In this document: positions 51,106-62,068 of the stretch, piece by piece
Layout: every line of letters begins with the position of its first letter
How positions within the stretch are numbered: the first letter of the stretch is position 1
NCBI RefSeq assembly: GCF_028826105.1
Contig: NZ_JAQGPL010000001.1
Location: 15,001 to 79,000, forward strand
Source of the DNA: Paenibacillus humicola
Lineage (GTDB): Bacteria; Bacillota; Bacilli; Paenibacillales; Paenibacillaceae
Reading direction: 5' to 3'
Length of the DNA stretch: 64,000 nt
Program-made: the position numbers and the translations under genes
The notes under the pieces: generated by a model
The model's input: the letters and a program-made list of their open reading frames with translations, nothing else
Databases searched by the model: none
Told to the model about the DNA's origin: nothing

Positions 51106-52728
51106 ATGCTCATGATTCCGCGTTATTTGGTTGATTTCGAGCTTGAAGGGCTGCCTGTCATCGAAAAGGACGTCATTGTGATCGGGGCCGGCATTGCCGG
51201 TCTTTTTACCGCTATTAAAGCATGCGAGACGAACAGCGTCCTGATGATTACGAAGAAATCGCTGCTTGACAGCAATACCCGGTACGCGCAAGGCGGCATC
51301 GCGGCCGTTATTTCCAGCGATGATTCGCCGGAGTATCACCGGCAGGATACGCTTGCGGCCGGCGCCGGGCTCTGCTCGGATCAGGCTGTCGATGTGCTCG
51401 TCCATGAAGGCCCGAGCGGGGTTGACGATCTGGTGCGGATGGGAACGCATTTCGATCAGGAGAACGGCGAATACGCGCTGACGAAGGAAGGGGCGCACAG
51501 CCAGCGCCGCATTTTGCATGCGAATGGGGATGCGACCGGCTTTGAAATCGTTCGCGCGCTGTCGGAGAAAGCGGTTGCCGACTCGCGGATCGAAGTATGG
51601 GACGAGCATTTCGTCATCGATCTGGTGACGAGCGGCTCCGAATGCATCGGCGCTTTAGTGCAGAAGCCGGACGGCCAGCGTCTGTTCGTCCGCGGCAAAG
51701 CGACGGTTCTGTGCACCGGCGGCGCCGGCCAGCTGTACCGCTACACGACGAACCCGGAGGTTGCGACCGGAGACGGAATTGCGATGGCCTATCGTGCGGG
51801 CGCTTACATACAGGATGTGGAGTTTATTCAATTCCATCCCACATCGCTGTGTTACCCCGGAGCGCCGCGTTTTCTCATTTCGGAGGCGGTACGCGGCGAG
51901 GGCGCCGTCCTGCGGAACATCAAAGGCGAGCGGTTTATGGAGCGCTACCATGAGCAGCTGGAGCTGGCGCCGCGCGACGTGGTCGCCCGGGCGATCATCA
52001 GCGAGATGGAAGAGACGAAGTCGACCTTCGTCTATATCGACATTACGCATGAATCGGCGGAGATGATCCGGCACCGGTTCCCGAACATTTACGAATTTTG
52101 TCTCCAGTACGGGCTCGATTTGACGACCGACTGGATTCCGGTCGCTCCGGCGGCGCATTATATGATGGGCGGCGTGAAAACCGATTTGAACGGCGAGACG
52201 AACATCAATCGCCTGTTTGCTTGCGGTGAATGCTCGTCCACCGGGGTACATGGCGCGAACCGGCTGGCAAGCAATTCGCTGTCTGAGGCCATCGTATTCG
52301 GGCGCCGCATCGTTGATCGGATCAGCCGGCTGAAGCCGCTACTGCCGGACGTCTCCGCCCATGCCGAGTCGATGCATCGGAGCGGAGCGCCGATGCAGGC
52401 CGTAGTGGAGCGCCGGCTCAAGCTGCAAAAGGTGATGGTCCGCTACGTCGGACTGCGCCGCAGCGGCAAAGGGCTTGGCAGGGGACTTGAAGAGCTGAAG
52501 CGCCAGCTGCCTATTTTCCAGTCGGTGCTGACGAAAAGGGAAGAATTCGAATTTGCCAATATGCTCACGTGCGCGCTGCTTACCGCGAATGCGGCCTTAT
52601 CGCGCGAAGAGAGCAGAGGCGCGCATTGCCGGGAAGATTTTCCGGAGAGGGACGACCTGAAGTGGCGCAAGCATACAGTGCTGCATCGGGAATACGGCGT
52701 TACCGAGGAGCGGATCGAATATGTATAA
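51106..52728 (+). CDS. nadB: L-aspartate oxidase NadB
   Basis: NadB oxidises L-aspartate to iminoaspartate for NadA. The 540-residue flavoprotein has the FAD motif VIGAGIAGLF near residue 25, TRYAQGGIAAV, EFIQFHPTSL, the catalytic region with APAAHYMMGGVKTD and GECSSTGVHGANRLASNSL. A start at ATG 51106 (or 51112) follows AAAGGA. The ORF overlaps nadC by 8 nt, so the two are coupled. Confidence 0.95.
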   Translation: MLMIPRYLVDFELEGLPVIEKDVIVIGAGIAGLFTAIKACETNSVLMITKKSLLDSNTRYAQGGIAAVISSDDSPEYHRQDTLAAGAGLCSDQAVDVLVHEGPSGVDDLVRMGTHFDQENGEYALTKEGAHSQRRILHANGDATGFEIVRALSEKAVADSRIEVWDEHFVIDLVTSGSECIGALVQKPDGQRLFVRGKATVLCTGGAGQLYRYTTNPEVATGDGIAMAYRAGAYIQDVEFIQFHPTSLCYPGAPRFLISEAVRGEGAVLRNIKGERFMERYHEQLELAPRDVVARAIISEMEETKSTFVYIDITHESAEMIRHRFPNIYEFCLQYGLDLTTDWIPVAPAAHYMMGGVKTDLNGETNINRLFACGECSSTGVHGANRLASNSLSEAIVFGRRIVDRISRLKPLLPDVSAHAESMHRSGAPMQAVVERRLKLQKVMVRYVGLRRSGKGLGRGLEELKRQLPIFQSVLTKREEFEFANMLTCALLTANAALSREESRGAHCREDFPERDDLKWRKHTVLHREYGVTEERIEYV

Positions 52729-53617
52729 CGCGGCACTTGCCGCCATCACCGGCGGTATCGGCATCGATGCGCTGCAGGCGCAAATCCGGGCGTGGCTGGC
52801 CGAGGACGTCGGAACGGGCGACGTGACGACCTGGGCGACGATTCCGGCAGACAGCCGTTCGAAGGCGGTCATTCATGCGAAAGAGGACGGCGTGATCGCC
52901 GGCATCGCGGTTTCCGAGCTCGTGTTCCATACGGTCGACGAATCGCTGTCGTTTCGGCCGCTAGTCCGCGACGGGGAAGCGGTGACGAAGGGCACCGTAC
53001 TTGCCGAGGTGGAAGGCAGCACGCACTCCGTGCTGACCGGCGAACGTCTGGCGCTTAATTTGCTGCAGCGGATGTCCGGCATTGCGACGAAGACGCGTAC
53101 GTTCGTCGATGCGCTGGAAGGGCTGCCTGTCCGGCTCGTCGATACGCGCAAGACGACGCCCGGCCACCGGGTGCTGGAGAAATATGCGGTCCGGGTCGGC
53201 GGCGGCGCGAATCACCGGTTTGGTTTATATGATGCCGTGATGATCAAGGATAATCATATTAAAGGCTCGGGCGGCATTGAGGGCGCGGTTCGGGCCGCGC
53301 GAAGCGTCATCCCGCATACGATGAAGATCGAAGTGGAGACGGAGTCGCTCGAGCAGGTGGAGGAAGCGCTCGTAAGCGGCGCGGATATCATTATGCTGGA
53401 CAATATGCCGAGCGGCATGATGAAGGATGCGGTCGCCCGCATCAAATCGCGCGCGCCGCACGTCATCGTAGAGGCGTCCGGCGGCGTCCGGCTCGATACG
53501 ATCCGCGGCATTGCTGAATGCGGCGTCGACGTCATTTCGGTGGGCGCGCTCACGTATTCGTTTCAATCGCTTGATATCAGCTTGGACCTGGGCGGGAAAA
53601 AAGGAGGCCAGGCGTAA
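52721..53617 (+). CDS. nadC: Nicotinate-nucleotide pyrophosphorylase NadC
   Basis: NadC converts quinolinate and PRPP to nicotinate mononucleotide. The 298-residue protein has the N-terminal AEDVGTGDVTT segment, LNLLQRMSGIAT, DTRKTTPGHRVLEKYAVRVGGG with the Arg/Lys of the quinolinate site, MIKDNHIKGSGG and the C-terminal EASGGV and SVGALTYS. It overlaps nadB and is directly followed by coaX, whose GTG begins at the next base after its stop. Confidence 0.96.
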   Translation: MYNAALAAITGGIGIDALQAQIRAWLAEDVGTGDVTTWATIPADSRSKAVIHAKEDGVIAGIAVSELVFHTVDESLSFRPLVRDGEAVTKGTVLAEVEGSTHSVLTGERLALNLLQRMSGIATKTRTFVDALEGLPVRLVDTRKTTPGHRVLEKYAVRVGGGANHRFGLYDAVMIKDNHIKGSGGIEGAVRAARSVIPHTMKIEVETESLEQVEEALVSGADIIMLDNMPSGMMKDAVARIKSRAPHVIVEASGGVRLDTIRGIAECGVDVISVGALTYSFQSLDISLDLGGKKGGQA

Positions 53618-54388
<771 letters not shown>

Positions 54389-54433
54389 CGCATATAGACG
54401 GTATTGTAATCGAAGGACGGGAGGGAGATGACA

Positions 54434-55336
54434 ATGGAAAGCACGAGCAACGATTATTTGGTGCGCGGCACCGCTTGGGGCGGTAAGCTGCGGCTGTTTG
54501 CCGTCACGACGTCCGCGCTGGTCGACGAGCTCCGCCGCCGTCAGGGGACGCTCCCGACGACGACGGCGGCGCTCGGACGCATCGCAACGGCAGGCGCGAT
54601 GATGGGCGCGATGCTGAAGGGCGAAGAGAAGCTGACGATTCAAGTGAAGGGCGACGGCCCGGTCGGCCAAATCGTCGTCGACGCGAATGCCCGCGGCGAA
54701 GTGCGCGGCTATGTCGATCACCCGCAGGTACAGCTCGCCAGCAATGCGCTCGGCAAGCTGGACGTGGCGGGCGCAGTAGGAAGAAGCGGCCACATTCACG
54801 TAATCAAGGACCTTGGGCTGAAGGATCCGTACCGGGGGAGCATCCCGATCGTTTCGGGAGAGCTCGCGGAAGATTTTACCTATTATTTCGCAACCTCGGA
54901 ACAGACGCCGTCGGTCGTCGGGCTTAGCGTGCTGGTGGACGAATACGGCAGGGTGCTCAACGCGGGCGGTTTTATCGTACAGATGATGCCGGGCTGCGAA
55001 GAAGATGAGATTGCGAAGCTGGAGCGGTCGGTTTCCGTCCTGCCTCCGATTTCCGCGCTGCTGGACCAGGGCGAGACGCCGGAAGGACTGCTCCGCTGGG
55101 TTGTGGGCGAGAATATGGAACTGCTTGACCGGATGGACGTCATATTCAAGTGCAAATGCTCGCGAGAGCGTGTGGAACGGACGCTGATCAGCATGGGAGA
55201 GCAGGAGCTGAGGCAGCTCATCGAGGAAGACGGGAAAGCGGAAGTCGTATGCCATTTTTGCAACGAGAAGTATGCCTTTGACCGCGAGCAATTGATGACG
55301 CTGCTCGATCAAGCGAAGCCGAAGCCGATTTCGTAA
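54434..55336 (+). CDS. hslO: Redox-regulated chaperone Hsp33
   Basis: HslO is a holdase activated by oxidation of its zinc centre. The 300-residue protein has the Hsp33 core (GTAWGGKLRLF, GDGPVGQIVVDA, GYVDHP) and the C-terminal zinc site CKC (239-241) and CHFC (272-275), both intact. The ATG at 54434 has GAGGGAG 6 nt upstream; the ATG at 54428 would leave no spacing. It follows coaX by 45 nt. Confidence 0.95.
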   Translation: MESTSNDYLVRGTAWGGKLRLFAVTTSALVDELRRRQGTLPTTTAALGRIATAGAMMGAMLKGEEKLTIQVKGDGPVGQIVVDANARGEVRGYVDHPQVQLASNALGKLDVAGAVGRSGHIHVIKDLGLKDPYRGSIPIVSGELAEDFTYYFATSEQTPSVVGLSVLVDEYGRVLNAGGFIVQMMPGCEEDEIAKLERSVSVLPPISALLDQGETPEGLLRWVVGENMELLDRMDVIFKCKCSRERVERTLISMGEQELRQLIEEDGKAEVVCHFCNEKYAFDREQLMTLLDQAKPKPIS

Positions 55337-55349
55337 TCGGGGGCCGGAT

Positions 55350-56309
55350 GTGATGGGGAAAGACCGGGTACTGAGGACTGTTGTGATCCTGCAAGGCCTT
55401 TGTATGATCGTGCTTGCCGTCGTGGTCGTGACGCGCGTGCTGGCGGCGCCCGCCGAATCGCACGCCTCGGAGACCGGAGGGGCCGATAATGGAGGAAATG
55501 AGCCGTCGCGGTCGGCCGGCCGGGTTGCAGCCACCGTCGGGGATGAGCAAATAACCGAGGAAGAGCTGGCCGCGGCGCTGCGGAGCGAGTACGGTGACAG
55601 CGTACTGCATACCTTAATGGTACGCTCGGCCGTCCGTCAGGAGGCCGCCGCCTATGGGCTCGGCGTTTCGCCGGAGGAGCTGGACAGTGAGCTGGCGGAG
55701 GAGATGGAAGGGTACGGCGGCGAACAGCCGTTTTATCAGGCGATGAAGGACCAGCTCGGGCTGACGCCCGAAGCCGTCCGGGAAGATGCGAAATACCGGC
55801 TGCTGCTCGAGAAGATCGCCACGCGGACGATCAGCGTGAGCGACCGGGAGATCGACGATTACATCAAGGCAAACAAAGACGAGTTTGAACCGAAGGTGCA
55901 GTATCGTCTGGCCTGGATCCTGTCCGCGGACAAGCAGGATGCAGACGCGGTGCTGGACAAGCTGGGAAAAGGCGAAGAATTCGCGTTGATGGCGCGGACG
56001 TATTCGACGGACAAGGACACGGCGGCGAATGGCGGCGAGCTGGGGCTTATCGATGCGGACGACCCGTTTGTCGGCGGCGGCGTTATGAAAACGGCTGCCG
56101 CCATGAGCATCGGCGAGGTTGCCGGCCCGATCGCGGTACCGGGGGGTCAGGCGGTGGTCAAGCTGGAGGAGAAGCGGAGCGGGCCCGCGATGAGCGTCAA
56201 GAAACAGCGGGAGATCGCCCGCCGCCAGGTTGCGCTGTCGAAAGCGAGCCCGACGCCGGAAGTGGAAGAGGAATTGCTGACAAAATATAAAGCGGCGATC
56301 ATGAAGTAA
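55350..56309 (+). CDS. yacD: PpiC-type peptidyl-prolyl isomerase, membrane-anchored (YacD)
   Basis: The 319-residue protein has an N-terminal membrane anchor (about 10-30, VVILQGLCMIVLAVVVVTRV), a SurA-N-like helical domain (about 60-150) and a parvulin PPIase domain (about 175-280, with YRLAWILSADK, ARTYSTDKDTAANGGELG and GPIAVPGGQAVVKL). It lacks a lipobox, unlike the PrsA-like protein encoded after mfd. The start is GTG 55350 or ATG 55353, 13-16 nt after hslO. Its position between hslO and cysK is that of yacD. Confidence 0.88.
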   Translation: MMGKDRVLRTVVILQGLCMIVLAVVVVTRVLAAPAESHASETGGADNGGNEPSRSAGRVAATVGDEQITEEELAAALRSEYGDSVLHTLMVRSAVRQEAAAYGLGVSPEELDSELAEEMEGYGGEQPFYQAMKDQLGLTPEAVREDAKYRLLLEKIATRTISVSDREIDDYIKANKDEFEPKVQYRLAWILSADKQDADAVLDKLGKGEEFALMARTYSTDKDTAANGGELGLIDADDPFVGGGVMKTAAAMSIGEVAGPIAVPGGQAVVKLEEKRSGPAMSVKKQREIARRQVALSKASPTPEVEEELLTKYKAAIMK

Positions 56310-56314
56310 ACGTG

Positions 56315-56344
56315 ACGCGTGCCTCGGGTAGGCGCGCGTTTTTG
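56315..56344 (+). terminator. Terminator after yacD
   Basis: ACGCGTGCCT / AGGCGCGCGT (one G-U pair) with a 5-nt loop is followed by TTTTT. Confidence 0.85.
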
Positions 56345-56426
56345 CATCGGGCGCTCCTTTCTCCGAAGCGGCGGCCGGGCCGGCCCGAAGGTGCCGCGAA
56401 GACGCGCGGACCGCAGAAACTCGCTA

Positions 56427-56456
56427 TTGACAACGGATGTAAACGATTGATAAGAT
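56427..56456 (+). promoter_or_regulatory. Sigma-A promoter of cysK
   Basis: TTGACA at 56427-56432 and TAAGAT at 56451-56456 have an 18-bp spacer and an extended -10 (TGA directly before TAAGAT). Confidence 0.75.
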
Positions 56457-56501
56457 AAAGGAAAACCTACTGATTTAGTCGGAATAGGAGGCTCACCAAA
56501 C

Positions 56502-57443
56502 ATGGCCAGAATTGTACAAAGCGTTACGGAACTTATCGGAGATACACCGCTTGTCCGTCTGAACCGGCTTGTTCCCGAGGGCAGCGCAGAGATTTACGTC
56601 AAGCTTGAGTACCAAAATCCGGGCGCGAGCGTGAAAGACCGGATCGCCATCAGCATGGTCGAAGCGGCCGAAGCCGACGGCCTGATCAAGCCGGGCGTCA
56701 ATACGATTATTGAGCCGACGAGCGGAAATACGGGTATCGGGCTTGCCATGGTTGCCGCAGCGAAAGGGTATAAGGCGGTTTTCGTCATGCCGGAAACGAT
56801 GAGCAACGAACGGAAAAATCTGCTTCGTGCGTACGGCGCGGATCTCGTGCTGACGCCGGGCTCCGAAGGCATGAACGGCGCCGTTCGCCGCGCGGAGGAA
56901 ATTTTGAAGGAGAACCCGTCCTACTTCATGCCGCAGCAGTTCAAGAACCAGGCGAATGTGAACGTTCACCGCAGAACGACAGGGCCGGAAATCGTTGAGG
57001 CGATCAACTCGCTGGACGGCAAGCTGGACGCTTTCGTAGCCGGGATCGGCACGGGCGGTACTATTTCCGGCGCCGGCGAAGTGCTCAAGAAAAACTTCCC
57101 GGGCATCAAAATTGTCGCCATCGAGCCTGCGGCATCGCCGATTCTGTCCGGCGGCAAGCCGGGACCGCACAAAATTCAAGGTCTTGGCGCGAACTTTATC
57201 CCGGACATTCTGAACCGCGAAATTTACGATCAGATCATTACGGTCGAGAACGACGACGCATTTGAAACCGCGCGCAAAGCCGCTAAGGAAGAAGGCATTC
57301 TGTGCGGTATTTCGTCCGGCGCCGCCATCTTTGCGGCACTGCAGGTGGCCAAAGAGCTGGGCGCGGGCAAGCGCGTCGTTGCAATCGTTCCGTCCAACGG
57401 CGAGCGATATTTGTCCACGCCGCTGTTCAACTTCGAGAACTGA
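56502..57443 (+). CDS. cysK: Cysteine synthase A
   Basis: CysK makes cysteine from O-acetylserine and sulfide with PLP. The 313-residue protein has the PLP-Lys in [11 protein letters not shown] (Lys45), [12 protein letters not shown], the phosphate-binding [12 protein letters not shown] and GISSGAA. AGGAGG precedes the ATG. In B. subtilis the gene is controlled by CymR; I see a promoter and a T/A-rich leader, but no operator I can call with confidence. A terminator follows before the folate operon. Confidence 0.96.
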   Translation: MARIVQSVTELIGDTPLVRLNRLVPEGSAEIYVKLEYQNPGASVKDRIAISMVEAAEADGLIKPGVNTIIEPTSGNTGIGLAMVAAAKGYKAVFVMPETMSNERKNLLRAYGADLVLTPGSEGMNGAVRRAEEILKENPSYFMPQQFKNQANVNVHRRTTGPEIVEAINSLDGKLDAFVAGIGTGGTISGAGEVLKKNFPGIKIVAIEPAASPILSGGKPGPHKIQGLGANFIPDILNREIYDQIITVENDDAFETARKAAKEEGILCGISSGAAIFAALQVAKELGAGKRVVAIVPSNGERYLSTPLFNFEN

Positions 57444-57502
57444 CTGTTCGGCACGCACGCCGTGTCATAACCTCGAGGTTCGGCAGCAAGCATGGCCGGT
57501 TC

Positions 57503-57538
57503 AGCCGGGTTCCCCGATTTTTCGGGAGCCCGGCTTTT
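57503..57538 (+). terminator. Terminator after cysK
   Basis: AGCCGGG and CCCGA pair with CGGG and CCCGGCT around a T-rich loop, then TTTT. Confidence 0.8.
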
Positions 57539-57690
57539 GCAATTTCGGGCGCTCCTGTCATAGGCGGCTAATTTCTGAGGGTGGCCGGGCTGGCGGGATT
57601 TGACACGGCCCTTTCCTTTTCGTCCCCGATTCGGTATACTAGCTTGCAAAACATAACGAGCGGACGGGCGCGCGGTTTGAAGGCGGCATC

Positions 57691-59310
57691 ATGGGGCTTG
57701 TACGGGAAGGAATGGAGCGGGGATTGGAAGCGATCGTATCGACCGCATTTGCGGACTGGGTATTGTGGCATAATGAAGGTTATACGTCGCTTCCGCTGCT
57801 GCTGGAACGGCCGCTGCCTCCGGAGCGGCTGCGGCCGGCTTCCTGGGAGCCGGCTTGGCGGTCGGCCGACTCGCACGCGATTGTGCTGGAAAGCGGGAAG
57901 GACGGACGGTATACGTATTTGGGAATCGGGCCGTCATCCGTCATCCGCGGCAAGGGCGGACGGGCCGAAGCATGGGACAGGGACGATCGTTCCGGGCGAA
58001 GCGAGACAAAGACCCGTTATGAGGGCGGACCGCTCGAAACCGTGCGTACCTGGATGGAAGGGCGAAGAGCGCCCAGGCTCTGGTGGGGGCCAAAATGGAC
58101 AGGCGGCTGCGCCGGCTTCTGGAGCTACGATATTGTCCGTTCCATCGAACGGCTTCCGGAAACGGCGGCGGACGATCTCGGTCTGCCGGATTATCTGTTC
58201 ATGCGGTTCGATGAGCTGTGGGTGATCGATCGTATCGGAGAGGTGCTGTTTTGCGCCGTCCATACGGAAGTCGTGCCCGGCATGACGGAGCATCACCTTC
58301 GCTCCCTTTATGAGGACGCGATCGGGAGGGCGGAAGCAATGCTCCGGCAGTGGGAAGAATGGACAAGCGGCGGCGCGGGCGAAGAAGCGGCAGACAGATG
58401 CCGGATGCGGACGGAGCGGCTGGAAAAGGAATCGCTGCATATCGATATCGAGGCGGTGGAAGGCATTACCTCCCCGTTTCCCAAGACGGCTTATATGGAA
58501 GCGGTCCAGCGAATTCGGGACTATATTGCTCAGGGCGACGTGTTCCAGGTCAACTTGTCGCTGCGGCAGAGCAGGCGGCTTGCCGCCCGGCCGGAGGAGC
58601 TGTACGAGTGGCTGCGGCTGATCAATCCGTCGCCGTATATGGGATTTTTGCGCTGCCCCGATTTTCAGCTGGTTTCGGCGTCGCCTGAGCTGCTGGTCGA
58701 GCTTCGGGACGGCAGGCTGGCGACGAGGCCGATCGCCGGCACGCGGAGGCGGGGCCGGACCGAAGAAGAGGACCGGCGTATGGCCGAGGAGCTCCGGACG
58801 AGCGAGAAGGAGCGGGCGGAGCACATCATGCTCGTCGATTTGGAGCGCAACGACCTCGGGCGGATCGCCGCTTATGGCTCCGTACGAGTGAAAGAGCTGA
58901 TGGCGATCGAATATTACAGCCACGTGATGCATCTGGTCTCGCAGGTCGAAGGCTTGCTGGCGGAAGGAAAGGACGCCTTCGACGTCATCGCCGCGACGTT
59001 TCCGGGCGGTACGATCACGGGAGCGCCGAAGGTCCGCACGATGGAGATCATCGAGGAGCTTGAGCCCGTGCGCCGGGGACCGTACACGGGCTCGCTCGGC
59101 TGGATTGACTACGGCGGCGATATGGAATTTAATATTATTATTCGCACGATGACGGTGAAGGACGGCGTCGTCCACACGCAGGCCGGAGCGGGCATCGTTA
59201 TCGATTCCGTGCCGGAGCGCGAATATTACGAGTCGCTGAACAAGGCGAAGGCGCTGTGGAAAGCGATCGAATACAGCGAGCGGTCGGCCGAACATATTCC
59301 GAGGGGGTAG
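57691..59310 (+). CDS. pabB: Aminodeoxychorismate synthase component I
   Basis: PabB uses ammonia from PabA to turn chorismate into 4-amino-4-deoxychorismate, the first step to p-aminobenzoate. The 539-residue protein has an anthranilate-synthase-type N-terminal domain and the chorismate-binding domain (about 270-530) with RPIAGTRRRG, DLERNDLGRIA, FPGGTITGAPK and GGDMEFNIIIRTM. TrpE is similar, but the operon context (pabA, pabC, folP) decides for PabB. The ATG follows GAAGG by about 9 nt. Confidence 0.93.
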   Translation: MGLVREGMERGLEAIVSTAFADWVLWHNEGYTSLPLLLERPLPPERLRPASWEPAWRSADSHAIVLESGKDGRYTYLGIGPSSVIRGKGGRAEAWDRDDRSGRSETKTRYEGGPLETVRTWMEGRRAPRLWWGPKWTGGCAGFWSYDIVRSIERLPETAADDLGLPDYLFMRFDELWVIDRIGEVLFCAVHTEVVPGMTEHHLRSLYEDAIGRAEAMLRQWEEWTSGGAGEEAADRCRMRTERLEKESLHIDIEAVEGITSPFPKTAYMEAVQRIRDYIAQGDVFQVNLSLRQSRRLAARPEELYEWLRLINPSPYMGFLRCPDFQLVSASPELLVELRDGRLATRPIAGTRRRGRTEEEDRRMAEELRTSEKERAEHIMLVDLERNDLGRIAAYGSVRVKELMAIEYYSHVMHLVSQVEGLLAEGKDAFDVIAATFPGGTITGAPKVRTMEIIEELEPVRRGPYTGSLGWIDYGGDMEFNIIIRTMTVKDGVVHTQAGAGIVIDSVPEREYYESLNKAKALWKAIEYSERSAEHIPRG

Positions 59311-59316
59311 ACGCAC

Positions 59317-59898
59317 ATGATTTTGGTTATCGACAATTACGATTCGTTTACGTATAACCTGGTCCAATATTTGGGTGAGCTTGGCGAGGAGATCGTCGTG
59401 AAGCGCAACGACGAGGTCGATCTGGAGAGCATCGCCGCGCTCGGGCCGGATCATATTTTAATCTCCCCCGGCCCGTGCAGCCCGAACGAAGCGGGGGTCA
59501 GCCTTGCGCTCATCGACCGGTTCAAAGGCGAGATCCCGATATTCGGCGTCTGCCTCGGGCATCAGTCGATCGGACAGGCGTTCGGCGGAGACGTCGTGCG
59601 GGCGGAAAAGCTGATGCACGGCAAAACATCGGAAATTTTGCACGACGGTAAAACGATCTTCGAAGGCATTCCGTCGCCGTTTACGGCAACCCGGTACCAT
59701 TCCTTGATCGTCAAAAAAGAAACGCTTCCGGACTGCCTGGAAATTAGCGCGGAAACGGCGGAGGGCGAAATTATGGGGCTTCGCCATAAGGAATATCCGA
59801 TCGAAGGCGTACAATTTCATCCCGAATCGATCATTACCGAGAACGGACTCCTGCTGCTCCGTAACTTTTTGCGTCTCCGGGCAGGCGCAGCGCGATGA
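59317..59898 (+). CDS. pabA: Aminodeoxychorismate/anthranilate synthase glutamine amidotransferase
   Basis: PabA supplies ammonia from glutamine to PabB, and in Bacillus also to TrpE. The 193-residue class I amidotransferase has the nucleophile in GVCLGHQ (Cys79), [12 protein letters not shown] and the catalytic His/Glu in VQFHPES. It starts 6 nt after pabB with GAGGGGG upstream and overlaps pabC by 4 nt. Confidence 0.96.
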   Translation: MILVIDNYDSFTYNLVQYLGELGEEIVVKRNDEVDLESIAALGPDHILISPGPCSPNEAGVSLALIDRFKGEIPIFGVCLGHQSIGQAFGGDVVRAEKLMHGKTSEILHDGKTIFEGIPSPFTATRYHSLIVKKETLPDCLEISAETAEGEIMGLRHKEYPIEGVQFHPESIITENGLLLLRNFLRLRAGAAR

Positions 59899-60797
59899 AA
59901 ATCGGCATGCGGGGCGCGGTTCGTCCTTCGGAGGAAGCCGTGATCTCGGTCTACGATCACGGCTTTTTGTATGGCATGGGACTGTTCGAGACGTTTCGCA
60001 CCTATAACGGCGGGCGGCCTTATCTGTTGAAGCGGCATTTACAGCGGCTTGAAGAGGGCTGCCGCTCGCTCGGTATTGCCTATCGGCCGGACGAAGCGGC
60101 GCTTCGAAGCCTGCTGGCGGACCTCATGCGCGCGAACGGGCTGGATGAGGCTTACGTTCGCCTGACGGTGACGGCCGGCGAAGGGGAGCTCGGGCTCCCG
60201 CCCGCCGATTACTCCGAGCCGGTCGAGCTGCTGATGGCCAAGCCGCTGCCGGCTGCCGATCCCGGGCTGTACGAGACCGGCCGGCAGCTCGCGCTCTTGC
60301 GGACAAGCCGCAACACGCCCGAGGGCGAACTTCGTCTGAAGTCGCTGCATTATATGAACAATATTATAGCCAAGAGGGAGCTGCGCGGACTCGGCACCGC
60401 TCCCGGATCGGAAGGGCTGATGCTAACGAAGGACGGTCTGCTTGCCGAAGGAATCGTCAGCAATCTGTTTTTCGTTGCGGAGGGGACGGTATGCACGCCT
60501 TCGCTCGTTACGGGTATTTTGCCGGGCATCACCCGGGCGAGGATCATCGAGCTTGCCGCCGATGCCGGTTTGCGCGTCGAAGAGGGCTTGTTTGACTGGA
60601 GCCGGTTAATTCAAGCGGAGGAAATTTGGGTAACGAATTCTGTACAGGAGCTCGTTCCCGTTACGGAGCTGCGCGGCCTCGAGGGGACGGCTTTGCGAAT
60701 CGGAGACGGTTCGGCCGGACCGGTCGCGCGCAAACTGCTTGCCGCCTATCGCGCGGATATTGCGTCGCAGACGGGAAAGGATGGACAGCAGCGATGA
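59895..60797 (+). CDS. pabC: 4-amino-4-deoxychorismate lyase
   Basis: PabC releases pyruvate from aminodeoxychorismate to give p-aminobenzoate. The 300-residue fold-type IV PLP enzyme has the start motif [16 protein letters not shown], the Lys in [15 protein letters not shown] (Lys149) and the PLP phosphate contacts near EGIVSNLFF and GILPGITR. The ATG overlaps the pabA stop, and its own stop overlaps the folP start, so the operon is tightly coupled. Confidence 0.95.
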   Translation: MKIGMRGAVRPSEEAVISVYDHGFLYGMGLFETFRTYNGGRPYLLKRHLQRLEEGCRSLGIAYRPDEAALRSLLADLMRANGLDEAYVRLTVTAGEGELGLPPADYSEPVELLMAKPLPAADPGLYETGRQLALLRTSRNTPEGELRLKSLHYMNNIIAKRELRGLGTAPGSEGLMLTKDGLLAEGIVSNLFFVAEGTVCTPSLVTGILPGITRARIIELAADAGLRVEEGLFDWSRLIQAEEIWVTNSVQELVPVTELRGLEGTALRIGDGSAGPVARKLLAAYRADIASQTGKDGQQR

Positions 60798-61684
60798 CGG
60801 AGAAGCATGCCGGATTTCATGGGAACGATGCCGCGGCGGCGGCCCCATACAAACGCATCTACGAGCTGGATGGCGGCATCAGGCTCGAGCTGGGCGAACG
60901 GACGCTTATTATGGGTATCCTGAACGCGACGCCGGATTCGTTTTCGGACGGAGGCCGCTACAATAGCGTGGAGGCGGCGGTCGCCCATGCGCGCGCGATG
61001 GTAGAGGAAGGCGCCGACATCATCGATATCGGCGGCGAATCGACCCGTCCCGGCTTCGACCCCGTGCCGCTCGAAGAAGAACTGCGGCGCGTGCTGCCGG
61101 TTATCCGCGCCGTGCGCAAAGCGCTTCCCCACGTGCCGGTCTCGATCGACACGTATAAGGCGGAGACCGCGCGCCTGGCGCTCGAGGCCGGCGCGCACAT
61201 CGTCAACGACGTCTGGGGTCTTAAAGCCGACCCCCGAATGGCCCAGGTTGCCGCCGAATACGGCTGCCCCGTCATTGCGAGCCACAACCGGCACGCCCGC
61301 GATTACGCGGACCTGGTGCCGGATGTGGTCGCGGACCTGCGGGCGAGTGTCGCCATCGCCCGCGCCGGCGGCGTCGCCGATGACGCGATCTGGCTCGATC
61401 CGGGCATCGGCTTTGCCAAAACGACCGGCGACAACCTGCGGCTCATGGGCAGCCTCGGCCGGCTGACGTCGCTCGGCTATCCGGTGCTGCTCGGCACGTC
61501 GCGCAAAAAGTTCATCCGCGAGACGCTGCGGCTGGACGCCGGCGAGGCCGCGTTCGGCACGGCGGCGACCGTCGCGCTTGGCATCGCGCAGGGGTGCCAG
61601 ATCATGCGCGTCCACGATGTCCGCGATATGAAGCGCTGTGCTTCGATGGCAGACGCCATCATGTATAAATCCACGACAACATAG
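60794..61684 (+). CDS. folP: Dihydropteroate synthase
   Basis: FolP joins p-aminobenzoate to dihydropterin pyrophosphate and is the sulfonamide target. The 296-residue TIM barrel has GILNATPDSFSDGG at 41-54, DIGGESTRPG, VSIDTYKAE, NDVWGLK and GTSRKKFI. The usual IMHM(R) segment reads VIASHNRH here, a variation. An N-terminal extension of about 20 residues precedes the conserved core. The ATG overlaps the pabC stop; AAAGGA lies upstream. Confidence 0.95.
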   Translation: MTEKHAGFHGNDAAAAAPYKRIYELDGGIRLELGERTLIMGILNATPDSFSDGGRYNSVEAAVAHARAMVEEGADIIDIGGESTRPGFDPVPLEEELRRVLPVIRAVRKALPHVPVSIDTYKAETARLALEAGAHIVNDVWGLKADPRMAQVAAEYGCPVIASHNRHARDYADLVPDVVADLRASVAIARAGGVADDAIWLDPGIGFAKTTGDNLRLMGSLGRLTSLGYPVLLGTSRKKFIRETLRLDAGEAAFGTAATVALGIAQGCQIMRVHDVRDMKRCASMADAIMYKSTTT

Positions 61685-61696
61685 GAGGTGCGCGCA

Positions 61697-62068
61697 ATGG
61701 ACCGGATGCTGCTGCAGGGTATGCGTTTTTTCGGGTATCATGGCGTGTTTCCCGAGGAAAATAAACTGGGCCAGCAATTTTACGTCGATCTTGAACTGCG
61801 GCTCGATTTAACCCGGGCGGCGGAAACCGACGAGCTGGAGCACACCGTCAATTATGCCGGCATCCACGAGTTGATCAAACAAATCGTCGAAGGGCCGCCG
61901 TTTAAGCTGATCGAAGCTTTGGCCGGCGGCATTGCATCGCGGGTGCTGGACGCTTATACTAATGTCAATGAAGTGACCGTCCGGGTAACGAAGCCGCATC
62001 CGCCGTTTGACATTCAGTTCGACGGCGTAACCGTGGAGCTTTCGAGAAAGCGTGGCAAACATGACTGA
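61697..62068 (+). CDS. folB: Dihydroneopterin aldolase
   Basis: FolB cleaves dihydroneopterin to 6-hydroxymethyldihydropterin. The 123-residue protein has the family motifs LQGMRFFGYHGVFPEE with the catalytic Glu/His region, TVNYAGIHELI, LIEALAGGIA and VTKPHPPF. The ATG at 61697 follows AGGAGGTG by 6 nt; an earlier in-frame start at 61688 lies beside that site. It overlaps folK by 8 nt. Confidence 0.95.
   Translation: MDRMLLQGMRFFGYHGVFPEENKLGQQFYVDLELRLDLTRAAETDELEHTVNYAGIHELIKQIVEGPPFKLIEALAGGIASRVLDAYTNVNEVTVRVTKPHPPFDIQFDGVTVELSRKRGKHD

Noticed and set aside
56457..56501. CymR operator in the cysK leader
   Set aside because: A CCTA ... TAGG partial palindrome is present, but it does not fit the CymR consensus well.
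57691..59310. TrpE (anthranilate synthase) for the chorismate-binding protein
   Set aside because: Operon context with pabA, pabC and folP supports PabB; no trp genes are nearby.
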